Below, in pieces: positions 1 through 8,254 of a stretch of 19,587 nt of DNA (position 1 is the stretch's first letter; every line of letters begins with the position of its first letter). The translations under genes and the position numbers were made by a program. The DNA comes from Prolixibacteraceae bacterium (GTDB taxonomy: Bacteria; Bacteroidota; Bacteroidia; Bacteroidales; Prolixibacteraceae). The notes under the pieces are model-generated. The model worked only from the letters and a program-made list of their open reading frames with translations, had not been told where the DNA came from and did not search any database. Where the stretch lies: contig DOAQ01000035.1 of NCBI GenBank assembly GCA_003506435.1, positions 1 to 19,587 of the forward strand, in the 5' to 3' direction.

Positions 1-1316
1 GCCGCAGGCACGCTGCTGCACTGGACGGTGACATTGGCGGGGATTCCACTTAAGACTGGAACGACATTATCTGTTGCACTCGTAGTTAAAGAGGTTGAAT
101 TATTACTTAGGTCAACATCATTGTTAGAGGTAATTACTGTAGCCGTATTTGTATATGAACCGGAACAATCGCAAGACGGGGTAACACTTAATGTTAATGT
201 TTTGCTGGTATTTTTCGTGAGTGTAAATAATGGCCACGAAACGGTACTTCCAGAAAGAGTACCTCCGTCGGACGCTGAGTTAAAGGTCAATCCAGAAGGT
301 AAAATATCATTTACATTAACACCAGTGGCATCCTGATTACTACTGCAGGTTACTGTAATACTATATGTTGTGGGTAATCCGGCAATTACAGGACTTGGAG
401 AAACCGATTTTGTAATGCTAACATTGGTATTGGCCCCAGCTCCCTGATTGCTGATTGTTGATACCACACTTTTTGTCTGGGTACCGGAACACACTGTCGA
501 AGTGCTTGTAATGTCGGTAATATCAGTTAAGTTATTTGCTACAGAATGAGGTAAGGTTAGTGTCATATAAAAATTATACACCTGACCTGGAGCAAGAAAA
601 TCAGTTTGTGTGATTGTATTCCCACTTAAACTGGTAAATATATATTCAAGCGTGAATGTATTACCTCCCTGTACAAACTCGGTTTGTCCGGTTATCGAAA
701 TATTGAATTTATCATACGTATTTCCCGTGTTTGTTATACTCATCAGATACGTTGTATAACTGTCATGGGTAGATTTTATGATTCCGCCTCCTGAATATGC
801 AATAGTGCTTTCGCAAGACTGGGTAACTGAAGTATTGACGGTTGAACTGTAAACTTCAGTTGGTACCTCATTACTTTTAATTCCGGCATAATTTGAGAGG
901 GTATTACTGGAAGCAGGCATATAATAAGCCGTCGGATCATATCCGTATCCACTGCCTGAGGTTCCTGCAATGAGGGTTACGTTTATTGTATAGGTACCGG
1001 GGGATAGTGATGCCAATTGTGCAATTTGTGCACTGGTCCAGGTGATGGTATTGGATGCACTGTTATAGTTTCCTGCGGGGGAAGATGATGAGTAGGTATA
1101 AAGAGTGGAACTGGGGAGATGATCAGTTATAACAATGTTGTTTCCGGGGCCTGTTCCTGTATTAGAATATGTAATTGTATAAGAGATAGTTCCACCGGGA
1201 GAAGCTGAAGCGGGACCTGTTTTGGATATGGATAAAGTTTGCCCATATGAAGCATTAAATGCTACAATAACAAGCAATACAATACCTAATAACCCGAATA
1301 AATTCCGGTTCTTCAT
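1..1316 (-). CDS. Secreted DUF11-repeat surface protein, N-terminal part (gene runs off the window start)
   Basis: A reading frame on the minus strand stays open from an ATG at 1316 to the window edge, giving about 438 residues with no stop. The first 25 or so residues are a signal peptide (MKNRNLFGLL, a hydrophobic core, then NASYGQ). Residues about 27-150 and 297-410 are Ser/Thr/Asn-rich beta-type domains resembling DUF11, with phrases such as SYTITYSNTG, ITDHLP, NDILPSGL and NTATVITSNNDVDLSNN. The last visible residues (GIPANVTVQCSSVPA) look like the start of a HYR-like repeat common in very large Bacteroidota surface proteins. An in-frame ATG at 1325 would add three residues; 1316 was chosen because it puts lysine and arginine directly before the hydrophobic core. 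The likely role is cell-surface or adhesin-like. A C-terminal type IX sorting or gliding-motility domain would lie outside the window, so export route and full size are unknown. Confidence 0.85.
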   Translation of the reverse strand, partial: MKNRNLFGLLGIVLLVIVAFNASYGQTLSISKTGPASASPGGTISYTITYSNTGTGPGNNIVITDHLPSSTLYTYSSSSPAGNYNSASNTITWTSAQIAQLASLSPGTYTINVTLIAGTSGSGYGYDPTAYYMPASSNTLSNYAGIKSNEVPTEVYSSTVNTSVTQSCESTIAYSGGGIIKSTHDSYTTYLMSITNTGNTYDKFNISITGQTEFVQGGNTFTLEYIFTSLSGNTITQTDFLAPGQVYNFYMTLTLPHSVANNLTDITDITSTSTVCSGTQTKSVVSTISNQGAGANTNVSITKSVSPSPVIAGLPTTYSITVTCSSNQDATGVNVNDILPSGLTFNSASDGGTLSGSTVSWPLFTLTKNTSKTLTLSVTPSCDCSGSYTNTATVITSNNDVDLSNNSTSLTTSATDNVVPVLSGIPANVTVQCSSVPA

Positions 1317-1744
1317 TATTCCCATTCTGTTACATAAAAACCTTCCCCTTCAAATCACAGCAACATCAATCCATAGGTCATTTTATTGAAGATTTCTCTA
1401 TCCCATATAAATATCACACAAAGCAATTTTACGTTTTTAATTCATTCTTACTGAACTCCGGCATGAAAGTTATTACCGATTTATGTTAATAGATTCCATG
1501 ACGACCTAAAAATCACTTACCTTATTAATCGTGAATTAGCCAGATTGGTTACCCTTTTATAGGTTTTTCTTTCTTATTTTTCTTTAGAATAAATTAAAAT
1601 AGAGTTTTAAAGGGGTGAATGTTAGTAAATTGCTTTGATAGGGCTTGGAATGTATATATAATGATTTTTTGCTTTTGATAGCTGCTTTTAGAGGAGAGGG
1701 GGTATGAGAAGATGGGTTTATGCGAATGCGATTGACTGGAAATG
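1317..1744. other. Gene-free AT-rich spacer upstream of the surface-protein gene
   Basis: I see no supportable gene here. The short frames around 1584-1788 have low-complexity translations and no family resemblance. The interval should contain the promoter of the surface-protein gene, but I could not pick a convincing -7/-33 pair. Confidence 0.5.
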
Positions 1745-1881
1745 AAAGAGGCTGTCCAAAAAGTTCTAAAATACGCAATTCGCGTCACCCTGAACTTGTT
1801 TCAGGGTCTGATTATTAGAAAGATGAGATCCCGAAACAAGTTCGGGATGACTCGATCCCAGACTTTTTGAACAGCCTCTTT
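1745..1881. mobile_element. MITE-like element A with GAGGCTGTCC inverted ends
   Basis: The ends are imperfect inverted repeats: AAAGAGGCTGTCCAAAAAGT on the left, and AAAGAGGCTGTTCAAAAAGT read from the right on the other strand. Inside are two REP-like palindromes, CCTGAACTTGTTTCAGG and TCCCGAAACAAGTTCGGGA. The same sequence recurs almost exactly at 14740-14870 and as the left part of the element at 19066. There is no coding capacity. It lies 13 bp beyond the GH109 stop codon, so its long hairpin may also act as that gene's transcription end. The end sequence resembles termini of DDE insertion sequences, from memory only. Confidence 0.75.
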
Positions 1882-1894
1882 TCGATATTGAAAT

Positions 1895-3343
1895 TTAAAC
1901 ATTTAATTGTTTGGAAGAATCCGCTTTGTTTACTTTTCTGACGCCTGTAGTGCCGCCGCCTTTTAGTGTGAGTTCAACCGGGGCGTTGGTTTTCCACGCG
2001 CCGCAGGTGAAATCCGGCACATCTACCGAGTTGGAACGGTTTGCAACCGATGCTTCGCTGAGAGGTGCAATGGCACTCCACAAAGCGGCATCGTAAACAT
2101 CCTGATCAAGCGGCAAGCCATTGCGCAGACAGTCGATCAGGCGCCAATCCATCATGAAATCCATTCCACCATGTCCACCAACCTGTTTGGCCATTTCGCC
2201 TACTTTTTTTACAATTTCAGGAGTGAACTCGTCGTACAGTTTTTTCATTTCTTCATCGTTCATCCATTCGTGCCCTTTCGAAATTCGTTCAGGCGAGGGC
2301 CATTTGCAGGCCGTACCTTTTGTTCCGCTAACCAAATGGATGCGAGAATACGGACGCGGACTGGTTACATCGTGCTGGATCATGATCGTACGGCCTTTGT
2401 ATGTTTTTACTGTGGTTGTATTCATGTTCCCCCGGTATTGTTTTCCGGCAAATTCATTGAAGAAAGGATCTTCAGAAGCCAATTCTTTTGCTTTTGCTGC
2501 CATTTGGAAATCGGCAGACTGCATTGCTACCAGGTATTCCATCTGGTCGCCGCGGTTAATGTCCATGATTTGGCAGACCGGGCCCAATCCATGGGTTGGA
2601 TATAAATTCCCGTTCCTGAAATTTTCTTTCAGGCGCCACATCTCAGTATATCCGTTTTTATTGAAATTGAGATCCAACAGGTTATGAATGTAAGCGCCTT
2701 CCCCGTGAATGATTTCACCAAAATAGCCCTGTCGTGCCATGTTTAGCGTGAGCAGTTCGAAGAAGTCATAGCAACAATTTTCGAGCATCATGCAATGCTT
2801 TTGGGTGCGTTCCGACGTTTCAACCAGTTGCCAGCATTCTTCGAGCGTTTTTGCGGCAGGCACTTCGGTTGCGGCATGTTTGCCGTTTTCCATGGCATAA
2901 ACGGCCATTGGGGTGTGCCATTCCCATGGTGTGGTAATATAGACAAGATCAATATCGGCGCTTTCGCAAACGGCTTTCCATGCTTCTTTTGTCCCTGAAT
3001 AGGATTTTGCTCTTGGCAAGCCTTGCTCTTCCAGCATTTTCTGGCATTTTTCAACCCGGTCTTCCAATACATCGCATAAAGCAACAATTTCAACACCTTC
3101 GATATGCGTTATGCGTTTAACAGCGCCGGGTCCGCGACTTCCCAGACCAATAAAGCCAACCCGGACTTTATCGAGCTTTGGGGCAGCAAACCCGCTCATG
3201 TTGAAACGTTGTGTGCGATTGGTAGTCTTGATTTCGCTTTTTTTGTTTTCCTGGTTGGAAGGTGTGCAAGCTATTAATCCTGACGAAAGTAATCCTGCAC
3301 TGATCAGAGTATTCCGTAGAAAGTCTCTTCTGTTTGATCCCAT
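1895..3343 (-). CDS. GH109-type Gfo/Idh/MocA glycosidase (alpha-N-acetylgalactosaminidase-like), lipoprotein
   Basis: The 482-residue protein begins with a Tat-like RRDFLR (residues 5-10), a hydrophobic stretch and a lipobox LIAC (Cys26), so it is predicted to be exported and lipid-anchored. A Rossmann NAD-binding motif VGFIGLGSRGPG spans about 62-73, followed by ALCDV and EVPAA in place of the EKP of ordinary Gfo/Idh enzymes. The segments ENCCYDFFEL, GEGAYIH, YPTHGLGP (Tyr248, His251) and TSPRPYSR closely match my memory of Bacteroides and Elizabethkingia GH109 proteins. Those enzymes hydrolyse alpha-N-acetylgalactosamine by an NAD-dependent oxidation-elimination mechanism, which is established for the family. 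Substrate specificity here is inferred, since other exported Gfo/Idh proteins share much of the layout. The gene stands alone between two MITE-like elements. Confidence 0.85.
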   Translation of the reverse strand: MGSNRRDFLRNTLISAGLLSSGLIACTPSNQENKKSEIKTTNRTQRFNMSGFAAPKLDKVRVGFIGLGSRGPGAVKRITHIEGVEIVALCDVLEDRVEKCQKMLEEQGLPRAKSYSGTKEAWKAVCESADIDLVYITTPWEWHTPMAVYAMENGKHAATEVPAAKTLEECWQLVETSERTQKHCMMLENCCYDFFELLTLNMARQGYFGEIIHGEGAYIHNLLDLNFNKNGYTEMWRLKENFRNGNLYPTHGLGPVCQIMDINRGDQMEYLVAMQSADFQMAAKAKELASEDPFFNEFAGKQYRGNMNTTTVKTYKGRTIMIQHDVTSPRPYSRIHLVSGTKGTACKWPSPERISKGHEWMNDEEMKKLYDEFTPEIVKKVGEMAKQVGGHGGMDFMMDWRLIDCLRNGLPLDQDVYDAALWSAIAPLSEASVANRSNSVDVPDFTCGAWKTNAPVELTLKGGGTTGVRKVNKADSSKQLNV

Positions 3344-3523
3344 ACTATTGAGTTTTAATTGGTTTTAGATTGCATATAGCATTTAAGTTTACGATGCTAA
3401 AAATACAAACTTCAGGAATAAACAAAAGGGTTCTTAATGATAATTTTCAGGTAATGAGAAAAATCACAACAGTTTTTTCTCAGAATAAAAATTTTTGGAT
3501 TTGGAAAAGGTAGATCACAATTA

Positions 3524-3656
3524 AAGAAGAAGCTGTCCGGAAAGTTAGTTTTACGCAAAGACCGCCAGGATTATGTAGCTGGTAAATAAATATTTGCGTA
3601 CTTTCCTTTTTTTACTTTGCGTATTCCGCGTGAACTTTTCAGGACAGCCTTTTCTT
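3524..3656. mobile_element. MITE-like element D (diverged)
   Basis: The left end AAGAAGAAGCTGTCCGGAAA pairs with the right end, which reads AAGAAAAGGCTGTCCTGAAA on the other strand. The interior is unrelated to element A: it carries its own inverted motif (TTTACGCAAAG near the left, CTTTGCGTA near the right). So the terminal GCTGTCC arms are shared while the cargo differs. It has no gene and separates the DUF59 gene from the GH109 gene. Confidence 0.65.
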
Positions 3657-3667
3657 CTGTATGTATT

Positions 3668-3973
3668 TTAAAAGAATCCCAGTTCCAGCCGGGCTTCTTC
3701 GCTCATCATCGATTTGTCCCAGGGAGGCTCGAAAGTAAGCTCCACGTGGGCATCATCAACTCCGTCAACCGAAAGGGCCGCCTGCCGGGTATCGTCAACC
3801 AGCATATCGGCAACCGGGCAGCCGGGTGCAGTCAGTGTCATAATGATGTTGGCTTTGTTATTCTCGTCCACATCCACATTATAAACCAGTCCCAAATCGT
3901 ATATGTTGACCGGAATTTCCGGGTCGTAAACATCTTTTAGTTTCTCGATAATCTGATCAATCCGAGCATCCAT
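3668..3973 (-). CDS. DUF59/MIP18-family Fe-S assembly factor (SufT-like)
   Basis: The product is 101 residues when started at ATG 3973. That start has an AGGAGG (3983-3988 read on the minus strand) 9 nt upstream; a longer frame to 4012 would overlap sufE and lacks such a site. Family motifs are DPEIPVNIYDLGLVYNV (residues 17-33), the invariant Cys52 in TAPGCP, and VELTFEPPW near residue 77. DUF59 proteins act in maturation or delivery of iron-sulphur clusters in the cytoplasm (SufT, MIP18 and PaaD groups). The gene starts 4 bp after the sufE stop and is surely co-transcribed with it, which supports the Suf assignment. Membership in the family is clear; the exact role is inferred from context. 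Confidence 0.9.
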   Translation of the reverse strand: MDARIDQIIEKLKDVYDPEIPVNIYDLGLVYNVDVDENNKANIIMTLTAPGCPVADMLVDDTRQAALSVDGVDDAHVELTFEPPWDKSMMSEEARLELGFF

Positions 3974-3977
3974 TTTC

Positions 3978-4409
3978 TTATGCCTCCTTTTCTGATATTC
4001 TGTTATATGCAACAGCGTACAATCTAATTTGTTTGATCATGGCCAGTAGTCCGTTTGAACGGGTAGGAGAGAGGTGTTGTTTCAGTCCAATGGCATCAAT
4101 AAAGTGCAGATCGCTGTTCATCAGTTCTTTTGGCGTACGACCCGAAACCACTCGCAGTAACAACGCTACCAATCCTTTCACAATAACGGCATCGCTTTCT
4201 CCCTGAAAATAAATTTTTCCGTCCCTGAATTCGGGAACCAGCCAAACCCGCGACTGGCAACCTTTTATCAGATGCTGGTCGTTTTTATCTTTCGGATCGA
4301 GGTTTTGCAGACTATTGCCCAGTTCAATTAAATAACTGTATTTGTCCATCCAGTCTTCGTAAACCGAAAACTCTTCTATTATCTCCTGTTGAATATTTTC
4401 CATCTCCAT
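3978..4409 (-). CDS. sufE: SufE family sulphur acceptor
   Basis: The 143-residue protein has the SufE signature: an acidic N-terminal helix (FSVYEDWMDKYSYLIELG), then LIKGCQSRVWL with the sulphur-accepting Cys51, followed by FQGESDAVIVKGLVALLLRVVSG and a C-terminal helix with IKQIR. SufE takes persulphide sulphur from the SufS active-site cysteine and passes it to the SufBCD scaffold in the cytoplasm. It is followed 4 bp later by the DUF59 factor. The partner desulphurase sufS lies about 13 kb away at 17710-18927, and no sufBCD is in the window. Length and motif match the family well. Confidence 0.93.
   Translation of the reverse strand: MEMENIQQEIIEEFSVYEDWMDKYSYLIELGNSLQNLDPKDKNDQHLIKGCQSRVWLVPEFRDGKIYFQGESDAVIVKGLVALLLRVVSGRTPKELMNSDLHFIDAIGLKQHLSPTRSNGLLAMIKQIRLYAVAYNRISEKEA
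3983..3988 (-). promoter_or_regulatory. Strong Shine-Dalgarno of the DUF59 gene
   Basis: AGGAGG on the minus strand lies 9 nt before ATG 3973, inside the end of sufE. It fixes the start of the DUF59 gene. Most other genes in the window lack so clear a site, as is usual in Bacteroidota. Confidence 0.75.
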
Positions 4410-4480
4410 CTCAAATCGTCAATTAGAAGATGCAAATGTCGTAATTTTTTATTTTCAGACAATGATTAATTTTTTTAGTA

Positions 4481-4502
4481 TCGGAAAGGATAACATTTCC
4501 GA
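4481..4502. other. Stem-loop between gntP and sufE
   Basis: TCGGAAA at 4481-4487 and TTTCCGA at 4496-4502 form a 7-bp stem with an 8-nt loop in the 114-bp gap. On the minus strand the stem is followed by A residues rather than a T run, so it is not a good intrinsic terminator. It could be an RNA processing site or a protein-binding palindrome. Confidence 0.35.
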
Positions 4503-4523
4503 CATCTGGGGAAACGGTCTTTT

Positions 4524-5885
4524 TTAAATGAATAAGCTGACAATCAGTGAAAGTATCAGTCCTGAAACTGAAATGATAGTTTCCATCACAGTCCATGATT
4601 GCAAGGTTTGTTTTTCGTTCATGCCCAAATATTTACTTACCAGCCAGAATCCGCTGTCGTTTACATGCGAAAGGATCGTGGCGCCTGAAGCAATGGCAAT
4701 CACGATCAGCGCGCGTCCGGGGTCCGAAAGGTTAAGCATGGACAACACCGGAGCAATAATTCCTGCTGCTGTGATCATGGCCACGGTTGCCGATCCTTGT
4801 GTGATGCGCACGATCGCAGCCAGCAACCAGGCCAGCAAAATCGGTGAAAATGACGATCCGGCAATCGATTCGGCCATCATTTTGCCAATTCCGCTGTCAA
4901 CCAGAATTTGTTTCAATACGCCGCCCGCCCCGGTAATTAAAATAATTATCCCGGCTGGACCGAGCGCTTTCGTGCTTAAATCGAGAATTTGCTGTTTGGG
5001 CATTCCCCGTTTGATTCCCAGCAGATAAATTGCAATCAGCGTGGCGATAATCAGCGCAGTGAACGGATGGCCGCAAAAGGCAACAATTTCGGTAAACAGC
5101 GAAGTTTCTATAATTTTTTTGGAAGTGAGGATGCCCGCTACGGTACTTAATAGGATTAATATTAACGGGATACCGATTAAACTTAAAATTAATCCAAAAG
5201 AAGGTAGCTTTCCATCCGGATGGTGTATGTCTTCATTGGTTTCAAACATTCCGGAAGGTGGCTGAAGATCGATTTTTTTGGAAATGTACTTTCCGAAAAC
5301 AGGTCCGGCGAGTATGGCTACAGGAATGCCGATGAGTATTCCCAATAAAATTACCCAGCCCAATTCGGCTTTGATAATGTCGGCCACGGCCACAGGTCCT
5401 GGAGTTGGAGGGACAAAAGCGTGGGTCACGGCCAATCCTGCCAACAGCGGAATACCGTAGTATAAAATTGATTTTTTTGTGTCGCGGGCAAGGGCATAAA
5501 CGATGGGTACCAGAATGATGAACCCCACATCGAGAAAAATAGGGATGGCAACCAGGAAACCTGTCAATGTAAGTGCCCAGGAAGCTTTTTCGTTACCGAA
5601 TTTTTTTACCAGATTATGGGCCAGCGACTGTGCCCCGCCCGAACTTTCCAGCATTTGTCCGAAAATGGCGCCCAACCCGACAACGGTCGCAACAAAACCA
5701 AGCGTTCCGGCCATTCCCTCCTGAATGCTTTGGTTTATCGAACTCAATGGCATCCCCGAAAGAATGCCGACATAAATGGACGTAATCAACAGCGCAATGA
5801 AAGCATTGATTTTTAGTTTCAGGACTAAAAACAGAAGGATAAAAACGGCAGAGACAACCAGAAAAATTATGAAAGGTGTTGACAT
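4524..5885 (-). CDS. GntP-family gluconate/sugar-acid:H+ symporter
   Basis: This 453-residue, very hydrophobic protein has roughly a dozen membrane segments and no signal peptide. GntP hallmarks are the N-terminal INAFIALLITSIYVGILSGM, GLGAIFGQMLESSGGAQSLA, IPIFLDVGFIILVPI, THAFVPPTPGPVAVA, QGSATVAMITAAGI and HVNDSGFWLVSKYLGM. The family imports gluconate, idonate and related hexonates with protons across the inner membrane. It starts 2 bp after the stop of the Gfo/Idh gene and is the last gene of the ADH-Gfo/Idh-permease unit, so it probably imports the substrate oxidised by those enzymes. The exact sugar acid cannot be read from the sequence. Confidence 0.92.
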   Translation of the reverse strand: MSTPFIIFLVVSAVFILLFLVLKLKINAFIALLITSIYVGILSGMPLSSINQSIQEGMAGTLGFVATVVGLGAIFGQMLESSGGAQSLAHNLVKKFGNEKASWALTLTGFLVAIPIFLDVGFIILVPIVYALARDTKKSILYYGIPLLAGLAVTHAFVPPTPGPVAVADIIKAELGWVILLGILIGIPVAILAGPVFGKYISKKIDLQPPSGMFETNEDIHHPDGKLPSFGLILSLIGIPLILILLSTVAGILTSKKIIETSLFTEIVAFCGHPFTALIIATLIAIYLLGIKRGMPKQQILDLSTKALGPAGIIILITGAGGVLKQILVDSGIGKMMAESIAGSSFSPILLAWLLAAIVRITQGSATVAMITAAGIIAPVLSMLNLSDPGRALIVIAIASGATILSHVNDSGFWLVSKYLGMNEKQTLQSWTVMETIISVSGLILSLIVSLFI

Positions 5886-5887
5886 GA

Positions 5888-7021
5888 TTAGTATTTTACT
5901 GAGTGAAGACGTCCGTCCATATCGTTCTGTAAATCGTCGGCAGCCAGCGGAAAACGAACCGGTTTGCCGTCGCGTGCCGAGCGGTAAATAGCAGTGAAAA
6001 GTTCCACCGTTTTTCGGCCTTGTCCGCCGGTAACCAATGGTTCACGATTTTCTTTCAAGGCCAGAATAAAATCTTCGATCTGTTCTTTCATATAAAATGT
6101 AGTGGCATCAATTTGCTGAAAGAACTCCGAATCTTCCTGTTTCCACTGCTGAAGCAGGTGTTCTTCGCCCGGTACAGTCCACAGGTCGTTCACCGGAGGT
6201 TCGAGTACTCCCGAGCTGCCTGCAATAAACATGGCGCCTCCATCGGTCTGAATACCAACCGAAGCGCCGTTTTCTCCGTGAATATGCACTTTCCCGTGAA
6301 TTCCGGGTTTTTGTGAATTGCTCACCAGTATATTTCCAATTCCACCATTTTTAAACCGGACAATGGCCACAGCCGTATCTTCTACCTCAATATACGGATG
6401 GTTCAGGTTTTTCCAGATACCGTATACTTCGTCAATGTCGCCCATCATCCAAAGCAAAATATCGAGTTGATGCGGGGCCTGGTTTACCAAAACGCCGCCG
6501 CCTTCCATCTGCCATGTTCCGCGCCATGCGTCGGCATCGTAATAGGTCTGGTCGCGCCAACCCAGTATGGAAATAGTTCCCAGCGCAGGTTTGCCGATTT
6601 TCCCGTCTTCTATCGCTTGTTTCACCCGTTTTGCCGGAGCATACCAGCGGCGCTGACTGATTACTCCCAGTTTTACCCTGTTTTCCCGACAGACAGAGAT
6701 CATTTCGTCGCAGTCAATGAGCGTAGAAGCCAACGGTTTTTCAACCAGAATGTTTGCCCCTGCCTGCGCCGCTTCAATGGTCGGTTCTTTATGAAACGGG
6801 TGCGGTGTGCAAACCACCACCAAATCAATCTGGTTCTCAGTAATCATTTTATTGATTGACTGATATGCTTTCACGCCGTACTGTGCAGCAAATTTTTCAG
6901 CCGTTTCCTTCGAGCGGCTCCAAACAGCAGTGAGTTCAGCCTCCGGAATTCCAAGAATCGCTTTGGCATGGAGGTGGGCTACCTTTCCACAGCCCAATAT
7001 CCCGATTTTGTATTTTTCCAT
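5888..7021 (-). CDS. Gfo/Idh/MocA family NAD(P)-dependent oxidoreductase
   Basis: The 377-residue protein has an N-terminal Rossmann motif (KIGILGCGKVAHLHA, residues 5-19), the family's EKP at 94-96 (VEKPLAS) and a C-terminal alpha/beta domain with GGGVLVNQAPHQLD carrying the usual His184 and Asp187 of the active site. There is no signal peptide, so it is cytoplasmic, unlike the exported GH109-type relative at 1895-3343. Members oxidise or reduce a sugar, inositol or sugar-acid hydroxyl using NAD(P). It sits between an alcohol dehydrogenase (11 bp away) and a GntP permease (2 bp away), which implies a shared substrate route. Family assignment is sure; the substrate is unknown. Confidence 0.92.
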   Translation of the reverse strand: MEKYKIGILGCGKVAHLHAKAILGIPEAELTAVWSRSKETAEKFAAQYGVKAYQSINKMITENQIDLVVVCTPHPFHKEPTIEAAQAGANILVEKPLASTLIDCDEMISVCRENRVKLGVISQRRWYAPAKRVKQAIEDGKIGKPALGTISILGWRDQTYYDADAWRGTWQMEGGGVLVNQAPHQLDILLWMMGDIDEVYGIWKNLNHPYIEVEDTAVAIVRFKNGGIGNILVSNSQKPGIHGKVHIHGENGASVGIQTDGGAMFIAGSSGVLEPPVNDLWTVPGEEHLLQQWKQEDSEFFQQIDATTFYMKEQIEDFILALKENREPLVTGGQGRKTVELFTAIYRSARDGKPVRFPLAADDLQNDMDGRLHSVKY

Positions 7022-7032
7022 TTTAATTGAAT

Positions 7033-8061
7033 TTAGGGAACCAGCAAAATTTTATTCAGTCCTTTTTCTTTGTTGTGCAAGCGGGAAAACCAACCGGCTC
7101 CTTCACTCAATGGAGCGATTGCTGATATTTGATCATCCACATTGATCAATCCCTGTTCCATCAGTTGAAGCACTTTTTCGTATTCACCGTTGATGGCGCA
7201 ACTGCCGAGTACTTTCAGTTCTTGTGTGACCACTTTTTGCAAAGGAAATTCAATATTTGACGAAAGATTACCCACCAAAATAATGGTTCCTCCTTTTCGG
7301 ACCGAGGTGATTGCCGTTGTCACCGTTGCGCTGACACCCACTGCTTCGAAAGCGAAATCGGCGCCCCGACCGTTGCAAATCTCTTTCACGCTTCTTTCAA
7401 GATTTTCCGATTGTGCATTCAGAATAACATCGGCTCCCGAAAGTTTGGCCTGCTCCAGTTTTGCATCATCCAAATCGATGGCAATTACTTTTATTCCTGA
7501 AAGTTTCAGCAGTTTCACGATAAAAATGCCGATCATTCCAACGCCAACCACCACGGCTGTGTCGCCCAATTTTATGCCCGACAGTGAAATGGCGTGCAGG
7601 GCAACTGCCACCGGCTCAACCATGGCGGCATGTTCAAAAGAAACGTTGTTGGGAATGCGGTACAAAATGTGTTGCGGCACCGAAACATATTCGGCAAAAG
7701 CGCCGTGTTTCCGGTAATCGCCGGGTGAAACACCCAGTACTTTCCGGTTGTCGCTCAGGTTGTAACGACCATGCAGCGTATACCAGTCGTCCAGCGGATA
7801 AATAGTTGAATCGAAAGTGACCCGGTCGCCGGGTTGCCAATTCGTGACATTTTTGCCAACTTTTTCAATCACGCCGGAAGCCTCGTGTCCCATGATGATC
7901 GGCGGAATACGACGACCGGTGCTTCCGTCCATCCCGTGAACATCAGACCCGCAAATACCGCAGGCTTTCACCCGCACCAACACTTCGTCATCGGAAATCT
8001 CGGGAACGGGAACATCGGTATATTTAAACTGATTATAAGCTTCAAGAACCAGAGCTTTCAT
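7033..8061 (-). CDS. Zinc-type medium-chain alcohol/polyol dehydrogenase lacking the structural-zinc cysteines
   Basis: The 342-residue protein has the MDR catalytic-zinc region CGICGSDVHG (Cys37), GHE (His59, Glu60), MVEP (Glu149) and the cofactor loop GVGMIG (173-178) with ID at the end of the next strand. The loop that normally carries four clustered cysteines for a structural zinc reads DSTIYPLDDWYTLHGRYNL (84-102), with no cysteine. Sorbitol, idonate, galactitol-phosphate and threonine dehydrogenases are the nearest general types. Pairing with a GntP permease recalls the E. coli idn (idonate) arrangement, but that is analogy only. It is the first gene of a minus-strand unit ending with gntP, with AGGA shortly before the ATG. 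Confidence 0.88.
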   Translation of the reverse strand: MKALVLEAYNQFKYTDVPVPEISDDEVLVRVKACGICGSDVHGMDGSTGRRIPPIIMGHEASGVIEKVGKNVTNWQPGDRVTFDSTIYPLDDWYTLHGRYNLSDNRKVLGVSPGDYRKHGAFAEYVSVPQHILYRIPNNVSFEHAAMVEPVAVALHAISLSGIKLGDTAVVVGVGMIGIFIVKLLKLSGIKVIAIDLDDAKLEQAKLSGADVILNAQSENLERSVKEICNGRGADFAFEAVGVSATVTTAITSVRKGGTIILVGNLSSNIEFPLQKVVTQELKVLGSCAINGEYEKVLQLMEQGLINVDDQISAIAPLSEGAGWFSRLHNKEKGLNKILLVP

Positions 8062-8254
8062 ATTCCTATTGGTTTTGTTGAGTTTTACGAGCAGTAAATA
8101 TAAAGATTTCCGTTCATTTTCGGGATTTCCGGAGCGAACCTGATTCGTTTAATCTATAAAACCATGTCTTTCACCGATTTTTTTTACCGGAGAATGAGAT
8201 TTCAGATAACCTTTGCGCCGTTCTAATTCATTCAGTATAAAAGAGTAAAAATTC

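Noticed and set aside
2121..2687. A 188-residue antisense frame
   Set aside because: It is opposite the well-supported GH109 gene and has no recognisable motif.
4481..4502. Rho-independent terminator behind gntP
   Set aside because: The stem is good but no T run follows it on the transcribed strand; reported only as a stem-loop.
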